Assembly: GCF_005696555.1 (NCBI RefSeq)
Contig: NZ_CP040005.1
Location: forward strand, 868,001 to 932,000
Length of the DNA stretch: 64,000 nucleotides
Reading direction: 5' to 3'
From: Actinomyces sp. oral taxon 171 str. F0337
Lineage (GTDB): Bacteria > Actinomycetota > Actinomycetes > Actinomycetales > Actinomycetaceae
The translations under genes and the position numbers were made by a program. Within the stretch, counting starts at the first letter, position 1, and each line of letters opens with the position of its first letter. The notes under the pieces are model-generated. The model saw only the letters and a program-made list of their open reading frames with translations. It did no database searches and was not told the DNA's origin. Positions 28,874 through 37,368 of the stretch are shown here, piece after piece.

Positions 28874-30772
28874 CTACTTCAGTCGCTGCGGGCGGGTGTC
28901 ACCGCCGTTGGTGCGGGCCTGGTCGGCGGGGATGTCCGCGAAGCCTCCCAAGCCGTTGGTGCCGTAGGTGCGGTCCACCGAAGTGGTGTCCCCGGAGATG
29001 TTCAGCTTCACCGTCGGGGCCAGTGAGCCTCCGCGCACCGGGTTGCCGTCCTTGTTGCCGCCGATGGAGTCGATGAAGGACTCCACCAGGCCGCCGGGCA
29101 TGACGTAGTGCGAGTAGGACTGGAAGGTGTACGGGCTCTGGTTGAAGTCCGGTGAGTAGGGCTTGCCCGGGTTGAAGTTGAGATTGATGGGGTTGCCCAG
29201 TGCGATACCCGTGTTCTGGTTGAGCGGCTTGTAGTCGGATCGCAGTCCGTCACCCACGAACCCGTAGACGCCCTCGGGCCCCTGGAGCCCGTCGGCATAG
29301 GTCTCCCGGTGCGAGATCGTGAACAGGTAGTACTTGCCGTCCTGGAAGTAGATCTGTGGTCGCTCGGTCTGGTCATTGACGCAGTTGCCGCTCAGCAACG
29401 GCGGCAGGTACTCCCACTCAGTCATCGCCTTGTTCTTGGCCCGAGCCAGCCCCACGTTGGCCAGCTGGTAGTAGCCGCCGCGCTGGTTGACCGCCTCGAC
29501 CGTCTCCGCCTTGGGATCGCCCTTCTCGTAGCCGAGGTCCTCCTCGGTGCAGGTGGCCAGAGTGGTGTTCTGACCGGCCTTGGCCGCGGCATCGACGTAC
29601 TGCTGCTCACGGACGAAGGCCGAGTTGCCCTCGAAGACCATGTACTCGGTGGGGTCCGAGGGGTTGTTCTGGTCGCGGAAGGTGAAGGGGTCGCGGAAGT
29701 TCACGCCCGGGTTCTGCTCGCGGGTCTGGTAGTACTTGCCGTCTGGGACGAGCAGCTGGTGCTGGGTGCGGAAGCCGGTGAGCCACACGCCGTTCTCATC
29801 GGCATGGATGCGTCCTTCGGACTGCACGATCCGCGGGTCGTAGGGTTTGGACGCCCCGCCGTTGCCGTCCTGACCATAGCCCTTGTCGCCGCTGCCACCG
29901 GCGGTGGTGTTGTAGAAGGCCACCGAGGTGTAGAACATGCGGATCTTGTTGCCCTCCATGAGTCGGGCCGAGCCGGACCACTCGGTCTGGGCCGTGAAGC
30001 TCTGGTCCTCGAAGATCGAGCCGGAGGCGCCGTCGGGGAAGACGTGTCCCCCGTAGATCCACCCGCCGTTGGAGCTGTTCGCGCCGTCGGCCGAGGAGGT
30101 CTGCGTGCCGGCCTTGCGATAGAAGAAGCCCAGGCGCGCGTGGGTGTGGCGGTCGTCGAAGGTGTAGCCGGCGTGCCGGTCGGCCACCAGGGAGAAGGCG
30201 ATCTCCCACCCGTTGTAGGAGATCTGGTGGGCGGCCTCATCGGTCAGCGTCCAGGTGTCCCACACCCACACGTCCTCGCTCGTGGCTGGGAAGCCGTTGG
30301 AGATCTCCGGCATCGTGAGCTGCTCGGGCATCGAGTTGGTGCCCGACGGCGCATTGGGGTTGGAGACCCGCTGGATCTGCATGGCGTCGGCGCGGGTCCA
30401 CTTTGCTGTGTAGTTCTCCTCGACCCCGTGCGCCGCACCGGTGTGCTTGGTGGCGTTGGCCCAGCCGGGGTTATCGGCCTTGAAGCCGTTCGCTTCCTGG
30501 GCGGCGGCTCCACCGGCGGCCTGCTGGTCGCTTTGACCTGCCTGGCCCTGTTCAGCGGGGGACTGGCTCGCCTGCCCCTGGCCGGCGGGGGACTGGTCGT
30601 TCTTCTGGTCTGCTCCCGCCTCGGGTGAGGCCTCGGCGGTGGCGGAGGCGCTGGGGGAGGGTGACTCATCGGCGAGCGCGGTGGTGCCGGAGCCGGCCAC
30701 CAGGAGCCCGAGCGCCAGCGCCGCGGCCAGTCGTCTGCGACGGGCGCGGAACGAAGTGTGTGTCACGGTCAT
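28874..30772 (-). CDS. Levansucrase (GH68 fructosyltransferase)
   Basis: The product is 632 aa. It makes levan from sucrose outside the cell. A signal peptide (about 1-34: RARRRRLAAALALGLLVAG and on to ALA) is followed by a ~60-residue Ser/Gln/Gly-rich linker. The GH68 catalytic set is complete: Asp172 (WVWDTWTL, nucleophile), Asp361 (VNFRDPFTF) and Glu470 (NDQTERPQIYF, acid/base). No sortase or other anchor was found at the C-terminus, so it should be secreted. Oral actinomyces are known to make levan from dietary sucrose. The adjacent GH32 enzyme can break it down again. Confidence 0.94.
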   Translation of the reverse strand: MTVTHTSFRARRRRLAAALALGLLVAGSGTTALADESPSPSASATAEASPEAGADQKNDQSPAGQGQASQSPAEQGQAGQSDQQAAGGAAAQEANGFKADNPGWANATKHTGAAHGVEENYTAKWTRADAMQIQRVSNPNAPSGTNSMPEQLTMPEISNGFPATSEDVWVWDTWTLTDEAAHQISYNGWEIAFSLVADRHAGYTFDDRHTHARLGFFYRKAGTQTSSADGANSSNGGWIYGGHVFPDGASGSIFEDQSFTAQTEWSGSARLMEGNKIRMFYTSVAFYNTTAGGSGDKGYGQDGNGGASKPYDPRIVQSEGRIHADENGVWLTGFRTQHQLLVPDGKYYQTREQNPGVNFRDPFTFRDQNNPSDPTEYMVFEGNSAFVREQQYVDAAAKAGQNTTLATCTEEDLGYEKGDPKAETVEAVNQRGGYYQLANVGLARAKNKAMTEWEYLPPLLSGNCVNDQTERPQIYFQDGKYYLFTISHRETYADGLQGPEGVYGFVGDGLRSDYKPLNQNTGIALGNPINLNFNPGKPYSPDFNQSPYTFQSYSHYVMPGGLVESFIDSIGGNKDGNPVRGGSLAPTVKLNISGDTTSVDRTYGTNGLGGFADIPADQARTNGGDTRPQRLK

Positions 30773-31105
30773 TGTCCGTACTGTCCTTACTCATGAGGGA
30801 TGAGGGTGTCAGTGCGCCGTGAGCCAATGTTCGTGATCTCCCTGCCGCTACCTTAGAGCAACCTGAACATGGAGGGATGGGACTCTTGGTCGTGCAGGCA
30901 GTTCCGGTGGTCTCCTACTGAAGACGGACCCCCTCACTTCCAGGCTTTATTGAGGTTATTGAACAGTTTAGTGATATATCGCACATGGCGATATGTTACT
31001 GGCCGGTTAGTCTTAAATGTGTTCTCCGTGAGCTGTCTGGTCTCCCAGCCTGTCGGTTCAGGTGGTCGTCCGCTGCTGGGCGGCCCCGTGTCTAACGGAG
31101 ATCCT
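30773..31105. promoter_or_regulatory. Divergent regulatory region with 12-bp inverted repeat
   Basis: This 333-bp gap separates levansucrase (minus) and the LPLTG protein gene (plus). Its middle is AT-richer than the surroundings. At 30971-30999 it contains an imperfect dyad (GTGATATATCGC, 5-nt spacer, GCGATATGTTAC; 10 of 12 positions pair), with a perfect ATATCGC/GCGATAT core. It looks like a repressor site; the regulator is unknown. An open frame extends upstream of the LPLTG gene through this gap but shows no protein signal. Confidence 0.55.
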
Positions 31106-32299
31106 GTGAGTATTCTTCCCATCCGTCTGCGACGGTTATCCGCATCAACAACCGCTTTCCTGGCTGTGCTCGCCTTGAGTGCGGCCGGCCCGGCGGTGGC
31201 CGCTACTGCGCCGAATACGGCGGGGCAGTCCACCGCCTCCCTGCGTGACACCTCCACGGTGAGTGCCCAGTCCCTGGCTCAGATGGTCGCCGGTCCGAAG
31301 GCGACAGTCTCCAACGCTTCCGTCTCCAGCAAGGATGTCCAGATCGGCACCGTCAAGGGCCTGCCCGGTGACGGCAATGCCATCACCGAGGGCGTCGCCC
31401 TGTCCACCGGCTCTCTCATCGACCCCGATCCCACCGCCGACTCCGATACCGACATCACCCGCTCCGCGGTCCTGGGGCCCAATGACGCCCTCGACACCAC
31501 TGGTGACTTCGGCGTCACTGAGGACCCGGCGGGCCTGGCGAAGGTGGCCGGCACCGATGTCTATGACGAGGCCGTCCTGGAGTTCGACGTCACCGCCACC
31601 AGCTCCAACATCGTCCTCTATTACAGCCTCGGCTCCGAGGAGTACGCCGGCGCCACTAAGGGGACCCCGGCCTCCTGGCAGTCCCGCGGCTACAAGGACC
31701 CGCTGAGCATCCAGGTCAACGGCACCGAGTGCGCCCACGTCCCCGGCACGCAGACAGCCGTGAGCGCCGCCTCGATCAACGACTCCTCGAACGCCGACTA
31801 CTACACGGCCAATGTCTCGGGCCACACGCCGGGACGGATCCCGGTCGAGTTCAACGGCTACACCTCGGCCCTGCCCTGCCAGGCGGCCACGGCCCCGGGG
31901 CAGAAGGTGCACGTGCGCGTGGCCATCGCTGACGCCCAGGACGGTCAGCTCGACTCCACGGTGCTTCTGCGCACCCAGGGACTGGGCTTCACTGACAAGC
32001 CGATCACCGACTCCTGCACCGCCAAGGCCGGAACCTGCGACATCCCCGGAGCCGACAACGGCTCCAGCAAGTCGAGCAACGGCAAGGCCTCAACCACTCC
32101 GCTCGGCCAGGGCAAGCCGGGCGTCACCGACTACAGCGCCGCCTCGCCCACCGCAGGAACCAAGAACACTGTGGCCGGTCTGCCCCTGACTGGAACCCAG
32201 GCGCTCCTCCTGGGGGGCATCGCCCTGCTGCTCCTGGCCGGTGGCGGTGTAGCGCTCATGCTGCGCCGTCGTCGCCTGGCCGGCTTAGAGGCCGACTGA
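31106..32299 (+). CDS. Sortase-anchored (LPLTG) surface protein with choice-of-anchor-L-like domain
   Basis: The product is 397 aa. A signal peptide (RRLSASTTAFLAVLALSAAG and on, cleaved near AVA-ATA) is followed by a domain resembling the choice-of-anchor L family: VQIGTVKGLPGDGNAITEGV, ALSTGSL, VLEFDVTATSSNIVLYYSLG and SEEYAG. After a Ser/Lys/Gly linker comes the cell-wall sorting signal LPLTG near 359-363, a hydrophobic helix and RRRR. The GTG at 31106 is chosen because it gives a proper signal peptide and follows GGAG. Ligand and role are unknown; adhesion is an inference from surface location. A sortase gene was not seen in the window. Confidence 0.85.
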   Translation: MSILPIRLRRLSASTTAFLAVLALSAAGPAVAATAPNTAGQSTASLRDTSTVSAQSLAQMVAGPKATVSNASVSSKDVQIGTVKGLPGDGNAITEGVALSTGSLIDPDPTADSDTDITRSAVLGPNDALDTTGDFGVTEDPAGLAKVAGTDVYDEAVLEFDVTATSSNIVLYYSLGSEEYAGATKGTPASWQSRGYKDPLSIQVNGTECAHVPGTQTAVSAASINDSSNADYYTANVSGHTPGRIPVEFNGYTSALPCQAATAPGQKVHVRVAIADAQDGQLDSTVLLRTQGLGFTDKPITDSCTAKAGTCDIPGADNGSSKSSNGKASTTPLGQGKPGVTDYSAASPTAGTKNTVAGLPLTGTQALLLGGIALLLLAGGGVALMLRRRRLAGLEAD

Positions 32300-32325
32300 C
32301 AGCGAGGCTGAGGCCCACGGACGGC

Positions 32326-32363
32326 TGACGGGGCGGATGAGGCTCTCCTCATCCGCCCCGTCA
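32326..32363. terminator. 16-bp perfect hairpin after the LPLTG gene
   Basis: The arms 32326-32341 (TGACGGGGCGGATGAG) and 32348-32363 are exact complements around a 6-nt loop. It lies between two convergent genes and probably terminates both. Confidence 0.8.
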
Positions 32364-32394
32364 GTGCTGGCTGCCACTGACCGCCACTGGGTGC

Positions 32395-32619
32395 TCAGTC
32401 CAGGTCCTGCCTGGAGGCGCGGTGCGCTGCCGCCTCCTTGACCAGCATCGCGAAGCCCAGGACGCACAGAGGCATGGAGCTCAACCACAGTGCCGTGGAG
32501 AAACGGGACAGAGCCGGTATCTGAGCTAGGACGGGGAGGATAGCGGCGACAACGATGAACATCATCCAGAAAGCGATTCGGCGCCCGCTGTGCGATTCTG
32601 AGTCGTTGTTGTCACTCAT
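32395..32619 (-). CDS. Small two-helix membrane protein
   Basis: The product is 74 aa. The polar N-terminus (about 14 residues) is followed by hydrophobic segments near 17-35 and 42-60 and a charged tail. No family was recognised. Its ATG is 13 bp downstream of the acylphosphatase stop on the same strand, so the two are probably cotranscribed. A GGAGCAGG-like ribosome site supports the start. Confidence 0.65.
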   Translation of the reverse strand: MSDNNDSESHSGRRIAFWMMFIVVAAILPVLAQIPALSRFSTALWLSSMPLCVLGFAMLVKEAAAHRASRQDLD

Positions 32620-32632
32620 GGCCTGCTCCTCT

Positions 32633-32938
32633 TCATCCGGTGATCTCGAACCGGCGGTCCTCCAGGCAGCCGGCGCGCAGGTCGGTGGTGGTGATGGTGC
32701 GCACCGAGGCCCACCGTGGGCCGCGTTCCAGCCACGATATCAGCAGGGCCACGGCCTCGGGATCGCCCTGGGCCATGACCTCGACGTCCCCGTCGGGCAG
32801 GTTGCGGACCTGCCCCACCACACCCAGCTCCTGGGCGGTGTGGGCGCAGTGGTAGCGGAAACCCACGCCCTGGACCGTGCCCTCGACCAGGACATGCACG
32901 GTTCTCAGGCTGCTGGCACTTGTACCGGCGTCGCTCAT
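32633..32938 (-). CDS. Acylphosphatase
   Basis: The product is 101 aa. It hydrolyses carboxyl-phosphate bonds in small acyl phosphates. The family motif VEGTVQGVGFRYHCAHTA contains the catalytic Arg (GFRY), and VRNLPDGDVEVMAQGD carries the catalytic Asn (Asn46). The length and fold are standard. It is divergent from xthA, with 46 bp between the starts. Confidence 0.94.
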   Translation of the reverse strand: MSDAGTSASSLRTVHVLVEGTVQGVGFRYHCAHTAQELGVVGQVRNLPDGDVEVMAQGDPEAVALLISWLERGPRWASVRTITTTDLRAGCLEDRRFEITG

Positions 32939-32984
32939 GGCTCTATCGTCTCAGGCTCAGGGCCGACCGCGTAGGCTTGCCGCC

Positions 32985-33818
32985 ATGCGTATCGCCACCG
33001 TCAACGTCAACGGCATCCGAGCCGCCGCCCGCAAGGGCATGGGGGAGTGGCTCACCGCCTCCGCCCCCGACATCCTCCTGCTCCAGGAGGTTCGGGCCGA
33101 CGAGCAGATCGCCGTCGACCTGCTGCCCGGCTACGAGGCCGCCATCTGGCCCTGCCGCATCAAGGGTCGTGCGGGCGTGGGCGTCGCCGTGCGCGACGGC
33201 GGCCCTGCGACCCTCGGCGAGCTGCGCTACGGCGTGGCCGCTCCCGGTACCGAGGAGCCCGACGTCGACTCCGGCCGCTGGCTCGAGGCCGACCTGAGTC
33301 TCACTGGCTTCGACGGCGTCGAGCAGCTCACCGTCATCTCCGCCTACCTGCACTCCGGCCAGCTGGGCACCGAGAAGATGGACCAGAAGTACGCCCACCT
33401 CGAGCTCGTCGACGCCCGTATGGCCGACCTCCTGGCCGCCGCCCGTGATGGCGGCCCCCAGGTCCTCATGGCCGGGGACCTCAACGTGGTGCGCTCCGAG
33501 CGCGACATCAAGAACTGGAAGCCCAACCACAACAAGATCGCCGGCGTCATGGATGAGGAGATCGCCCACCTGGAGGGATGGTTCGCCTCCGGCTGGGTGG
33601 ACGCCTCGCGCCACCTCGTGGGGGACGAGGAGCAGGGGCCTTACACGTGGTGGTCCCAGCGCGGCAAGGCCTTCGACAACAACGCCGGTTGGCGGATCGA
33701 CTACCAGGTCCTCACCCCCGCCCTGGCCGAACGGGCCCGCAGCGTGACTGTGGACCGAGCGCCCGACTACGCCTCGCGCTGGTCCGACCACGCCCCGCTC
33801 GTCGTCGAGTATCTCTGA
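32985..33818 (+). CDS. xthA: Exodeoxyribonuclease III / AP endonuclease
   Basis: The product is 277 aa in the EEP nuclease superfamily. It acts in base-excision repair. Motifs are RIATVNVNGIRAA, LLLQEVRAD with the metal-binding Glu, VISAYLHSGQLGTEKMDQK, MAGDLNVVRSERDIKN, and the C-terminal SDHAPLVVEYL with the catalytic Asp-His. ATG 32985 lies 7 nt after TAGGCT (32972-32977), consistent with leaderless transcription; longer upstream readings are unlikely. Confidence 0.95.
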   Translation: MRIATVNVNGIRAAARKGMGEWLTASAPDILLLQEVRADEQIAVDLLPGYEAAIWPCRIKGRAGVGVAVRDGGPATLGELRYGVAAPGTEEPDVDSGRWLEADLSLTGFDGVEQLTVISAYLHSGQLGTEKMDQKYAHLELVDARMADLLAAARDGGPQVLMAGDLNVVRSERDIKNWKPNHNKIAGVMDEEIAHLEGWFASGWVDASRHLVGDEEQGPYTWWSQRGKAFDNNAGWRIDYQVLTPALAERARSVTVDRAPDYASRWSDHAPLVVEYL

Positions 33819-33847
33819 CGTCGCGGCTGACTCCTTCAGAGAACAGG

Positions 33848-33887
33848 CGGCGGGGGTCGGGAACCTGAACGTGCCCGACCCCCGCCG
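33848..33887. terminator. 14-bp GC-rich hairpin after xthA
   Basis: The arms 33848-33861 (CGGCGGGGGTCGGG) and 33874-33887 are perfectly complementary around a 12-nt loop. It lies between the convergent xthA and ABC-permease stops. Confidence 0.75.
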
Positions 33888-33903
33888 TCGTCTCAGTGTC
33901 GTC

Positions 33904-35334
33904 TCAGTAGCGGATCGCGTCGATCGGCCGGATGCGGGTTGCCACGATCGCCGGGATGATGCCCGCCAGCGCGCCCACGGCGGTGGCCGCGACAAGGCCG
34001 ATGACGGCCGCCATCATGGGGAAGGGCGGAGTCGTGGTCACCGGGATGCCCAGGAAGGCACTCAGCGGCATGACGCGCATCCCGACGATCGCGATCCCGA
34101 TGCCGATGACGCCGGCGACCACGGTGGCCACCACCGACTCCAACATGATGGAGAAGAAGATGCGTCGGCTCGTCGCCCCGAAGGAGCGCCGCACCCCGAT
34201 CTCGTGGATGCGTTGGCGCACGGTCACCAGCGAGATGTTGACCAGGCTCAGGGCCCCCAGCAGCATGACGAACACTCCGGCGGCCGTGACCACCTGGGTG
34301 AAGGTGTTCGCGCTGGAGACCATGCCGCTGCCCTGGAGGTTGTCCTCGGTCTGGGTCGATCCCTGACCGAAGCGCGCGTCGAGGTCCTTCTTGGCCAGGC
34401 CGGCGATCTCCTTGGCACCGTCCTGACCGGCCCAGATCTCCAGTGTGGGGGCAGGGCGGGAAGCGTCCTTGGGCAGCCAGTGCTCGTAGGGCGTGTTGAG
34501 AGCGAAGGCGGTCACGGGCTGTGTGCACGGCAGGCCCGCGTCCCGCTCGGGGTCACCGCTGCAACCGATGAGGGAGAGGTCCTCCGCCTCCAGCACGCCG
34601 ACGATCGTGAAGGAGGTCTGCACGGGGGAGAAGGAGGTGACGGTGACCGGCTCGGTGAACTGCTGGATCCCCAGCGCCTCGAGGAAGCCCTGGGTGACGA
34701 CCATGCTCGGGGAGAGGTCGTCCTCGTCCTGCGCGGTGAACCAGCGCCCCTGGGAGACGGTCTTGTGGTGCAGGAGCCCGTAGCTCAGGCTCACGGTCTG
34801 GGTGGGCACGCTCCGAGCGCCGTCGGGGAAGGAGAAGCGGACGTTGGAGGTGTAGGTCGTCGCCCAGGACTTGACCTCGTAGCGCTCGACGAAGCTGTTC
34901 ATCGCCCCCGAGATCTTCGCCGCGGTCGCGGCGCTGGTCGTGGAGCCTCCGCCCGGGGCACCTGCGCCACCCGCACCTCCTGAGCCACCCGAGCCTCCCG
35001 CCCCGCCTGCGTCGCTGCTGCCCGAGTCGGAGCTGCTGCTGCCCGAGTCGCCGCCAGTGCTCGCCTCCGGTGCGTCGTCGGCCTGGAGGGCCTGGTCCAG
35101 GCCCTTGCCGGTGGGGCTGACATTGATCGTCACCGTGCCCTGGCGACCGGTGTACTTCTCGCTGACCTTGTTGATGGCGTCGACGGAGACCTGCCCCAGG
35201 GCGATGACGAAGGTCATGGCCGCCACCGCCGCCGCCACGCCCACCAGCGACAGCAGGACCCTCAGCTTGCCGATGCGCAGCTGGGCCCAGGCCTCGACGA
35301 TGGCGCCGAAGAATCCGGTGAGAATGCCGTTCAT
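33904..35334 (-). CDS. MacB/FtsX-type ABC permease
   Basis: The product is 476 aa. One membrane helix near the N-terminus (about 24-48) is followed by a large extracytoplasmic domain and three C-terminal helices (about 350-375, 400-430, 440-465), the FtsX layout. The external domain holds an unusual Ser/Asp then Gly/Ala/Ser-rich stretch (about residues 95-135), probably a flexible linker. The last gene of a three-gene operon, it overlaps the ATPase by 4 bp (ATGA). With the adaptor and ATPase it forms a MacAB-like exporter; the substrate is unknown. Confidence 0.85.
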   Translation of the reverse strand: MNGILTGFFGAIVEAWAQLRIGKLRVLLSLVGVAAAVAAMTFVIALGQVSVDAINKVSEKYTGRQGTVTINVSPTGKGLDQALQADDAPEASTGGDSGSSSSDSGSSDAGGAGGSGGSGGAGGAGAPGGGSTTSAATAAKISGAMNSFVERYEVKSWATTYTSNVRFSFPDGARSVPTQTVSLSYGLLHHKTVSQGRWFTAQDEDDLSPSMVVTQGFLEALGIQQFTEPVTVTSFSPVQTSFTIVGVLEAEDLSLIGCSGDPERDAGLPCTQPVTAFALNTPYEHWLPKDASRPAPTLEIWAGQDGAKEIAGLAKKDLDARFGQGSTQTEDNLQGSGMVSSANTFTQVVTAAGVFVMLLGALSLVNISLVTVRQRIHEIGVRRSFGATSRRIFFSIMLESVVATVVAGVIGIGIAIVGMRVMPLSAFLGIPVTTTPPFPMMAAVIGLVAATAVGALAGIIPAIVATRIRPIDAIRY

Positions 35335-36122
35335 GAGGCTCCTTCGTGGTTGGTGGACACAGACGGGTAGGGGGATGTCGGAGGGGCGGTGACGACCTCA
35401 CCGAACTCCTCCAGGCTGCCGACCTTCCGTTGCGTGACGGAGATCGGGGTGAGGGTGCCGTGGTCGAGCCGGTACTGCGTGTGGGCGCGGCCGGCCACGG
35501 CCAGGTCGTGAGTGATGATGATGAGGGCGGCACCGTTCTCGGCGCACTGGCGCTCCAGGAGCGTCATGACCGAGTTTCCGGTGTCGACGTCGAGGGCACC
35601 GGTGGGCTCGTCGGCCAGGATGACGCTGGGGCGGCGGGACAGCGCCCTGGCGATCGCCACCCGCTGCTGCTCGCCTCCCGACAGGCGTGAGATGGGCGAG
35701 CCCACCTTGTCTCCCAGGCCCACGGCCTCCAGCAGCTCCGCGGCCCGCGTGCTGCGGGTCCAGAAGGCCCTGCCGGTGTCGTACAGGAGCGGGGCGGCCA
35801 CGTTCTCGGTGGTGCTCAGCCCAGGGATGAGGTTGAAGGACTGGAAGACGAAACCGAAGGTCTGCCCCCGCAGGTGGGCGCGGCGGCTCTCCCCGAGCCG
35901 GGAGGTGTCGGTGCCGGAGAGCGTGTAGTGGCCCGACGTCGGTTTGTCGATGAGGCCCAGGATGTTGAGCAGGGTGGACTTGCCCGTTCCCGAGCGTCCC
36001 ACGATGGCCACGTGCTCGCCGGGGGAGACGCTCAGGTTGACTCCCGTGAGGATCTCCAGGGGCTCGGAGTCGGGAACGGTGAAGGTACGGGTGATCTCCC
36101 GCAGCTCCAGCAGCCCGCTCAC
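35331..36122 (-). CDS. MacB-type ABC transporter ATP-binding protein
   Basis: The product is 263 aa. Walker A is GRSGTGKSTLLN, the signature is RLSGGEQQRVAIARAL, Walker B is VILADEPTGALD, and the switch His is in IITHDLAVAG. The sequence is of the LolD/MacB class. After the normal core there is a ~30-residue tail (GSLEEFGEVVTAPPTSPYPS). GTG 36122 overlaps the adaptor stop by 4 bp. Its partner permease overlaps the other end. Confidence 0.93.
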   Translation of the reverse strand: MSGLLELREITRTFTVPDSEPLEILTGVNLSVSPGEHVAIVGRSGTGKSTLLNILGLIDKPTSGHYTLSGTDTSRLGESRRAHLRGQTFGFVFQSFNLIPGLSTTENVAAPLLYDTGRAFWTRSTRAAELLEAVGLGDKVGSPISRLSGGEQQRVAIARALSRRPSVILADEPTGALDVDTGNSVMTLLERQCAENGAALIIITHDLAVAGRAHTQYRLDHGTLTPISVTQRKVGSLEEFGEVVTAPPTSPYPSVSTNHEGAS

Positions 36123-37186
36123 AGGATCTCCTTGCCTTCGGAGTCGTAGCAGGCGGAGTTGTCCGGCTCGCAGGTGTCCGGCGTCCCGGTACGGCGCGTG
36201 TCCTTGTTGGGGACGAACTGCAGAACCTGCTGGTCGGCCTTGAGCCCGGCGGTGATCTGGATGTTCGTACCGTCCGTGATCCCCAGCTTCACAGCGGTCT
36301 TGACCGCCTTGGAGGCGTCCCCGGACTCGGGGACCAGCCACACGAAGCCCGAGCCGACCTTGCCCTCCACGGCGGTGACTGGAACCATCAGGGTGTCCGA
36401 GGCGCTGCCCGCGTCGACGCTGATGGTCACCGGCATGCCGGCGAAGACCTTCTGGTCGCCGGGAACCGCGCAGCGCATCTCCACGCTGGTGCCGTCACCG
36501 GAGGTGGTCGTCGTCGATCCGTCCCCACCGGTGGTCGTGGAGGTGGAGGCCTTGGTGCCGATCTTGAGGTTGTTGCACTGGAAGGGCGCCGGTCCCCCTT
36601 CCAGGGTCAGGGTCGCGGCAGTGGGGGCGTTGGTGAGCCGGTACTGCTGCGCAGCGCTGACGGTTCCGGTGGCCGAGTAGGTCGAGGGGGTGATGGTGGC
36701 CACGACGACGCCGACGCCGGTCTCCTGCTGCTTGATGACCTTGGGACTCACGGTGCCGCTGACGGGGGCGTAGATCGTGGACCAGGTGACCTTGTCCTCG
36801 GTCGGAGTCTGGGTGACGTTGCCGTTCTCGTCGGTCCTGGTCGCCGGGGGCTGGGACTCGGAGTGCTTGATGTAGAGCAGCGGATCGCCGGCGTTGACCT
36901 GGCTGTCCTTCTCCACGGCGACCGAGTCCACCACGCCGGCCAGGTCGGCCTGGACCTCGACCGTGGCGTCCTGAACAATGTGACCCTTGACCGTGACCGT
37001 GTTGGAGATGCTGCCGGTGGCAACGGTGGCGGTCTTGACGTCGGCGGCGTAACCGGGGGAGATGTCAGCGGTTGTGCCGTCGTTCTGCGAGGGGAAGAAG
37101 GCGATCTTCACCAGGGCGACGGCGACGATCGCCGCGATGAGGGTCTTGAGGGCGGGCCAAACGAAGCGCTTCACGGCGTCCTCCAT
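36119..37186 (-). CDS. MacA/HlyD-like membrane-fusion (adaptor) protein
   Basis: The product is 355 aa from ATG 37186; an in-frame TTG 9 bp upstream would add three residues. One N-terminal membrane helix (about 10-27) is followed by a biotinyl-lipoyl-like half (GHIVQDATVEVQADLAGVVD, VEKDSQVNAGDPLLYIK). A beta-barrel region follows, with a Thr/Ser/Gly-rich insert (around 215-235). The long alpha-hairpin that reaches an outer-membrane channel in Gram-negatives is short or missing, as expected for a Gram-positive. It is the first gene of the operon. Confidence 0.83.
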   Translation of the reverse strand: MEDAVKRFVWPALKTLIAAIVAVALVKIAFFPSQNDGTTADISPGYAADVKTATVATGSISNTVTVKGHIVQDATVEVQADLAGVVDSVAVEKDSQVNAGDPLLYIKHSESQPPATRTDENGNVTQTPTEDKVTWSTIYAPVSGTVSPKVIKQQETGVGVVVATITPSTYSATGTVSAAQQYRLTNAPTAATLTLEGGPAPFQCNNLKIGTKASTSTTTGGDGSTTTTSGDGTSVEMRCAVPGDQKVFAGMPVTISVDAGSASDTLMVPVTAVEGKVGSGFVWLVPESGDASKAVKTAVKLGITDGTNIQITAGLKADQQVLQFVPNKDTRRTGTPDTCEPDNSACYDSEGKEIL

Positions 37187-37296
37187 GGAAGGCAACGGAA
37201 TCGGAACCGGGTAGGGAGCCCGCGTTCCTGATTAATACGCACAGAGACTACGGCAGAGGTGCTTGTCTGACCTCATCCTGAAGGAGGAACGCTGAA

Positions 37297-37326
37297 AGCC
37301 CTCTCCAACCGAGGTTGGAGAGGGCT
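37297..37326 (-). terminator. 14-bp hairpin with T-run, galK terminator
   Basis: AGCCCTCTCCAACC (37297-37310) pairs exactly with 37313-37326. On the minus strand the stem is followed by TTT. It lies 43 bp after the galK stop and before the region holding the adaptor-gene promoter. Confidence 0.8.
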
Positions 37327-37368
37327 GAGCATCGTCGGGTGCGTGGGCCGAGCGGTGTGCTGTACAGC

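Noticed and set aside
30869..31105. N-terminal extension of the LPLTG protein
   Set aside because: The extra 79 residues lie in an AT-rich promoter region and would place the signal peptide internally. GTG 31106 gives a proper signal peptide.
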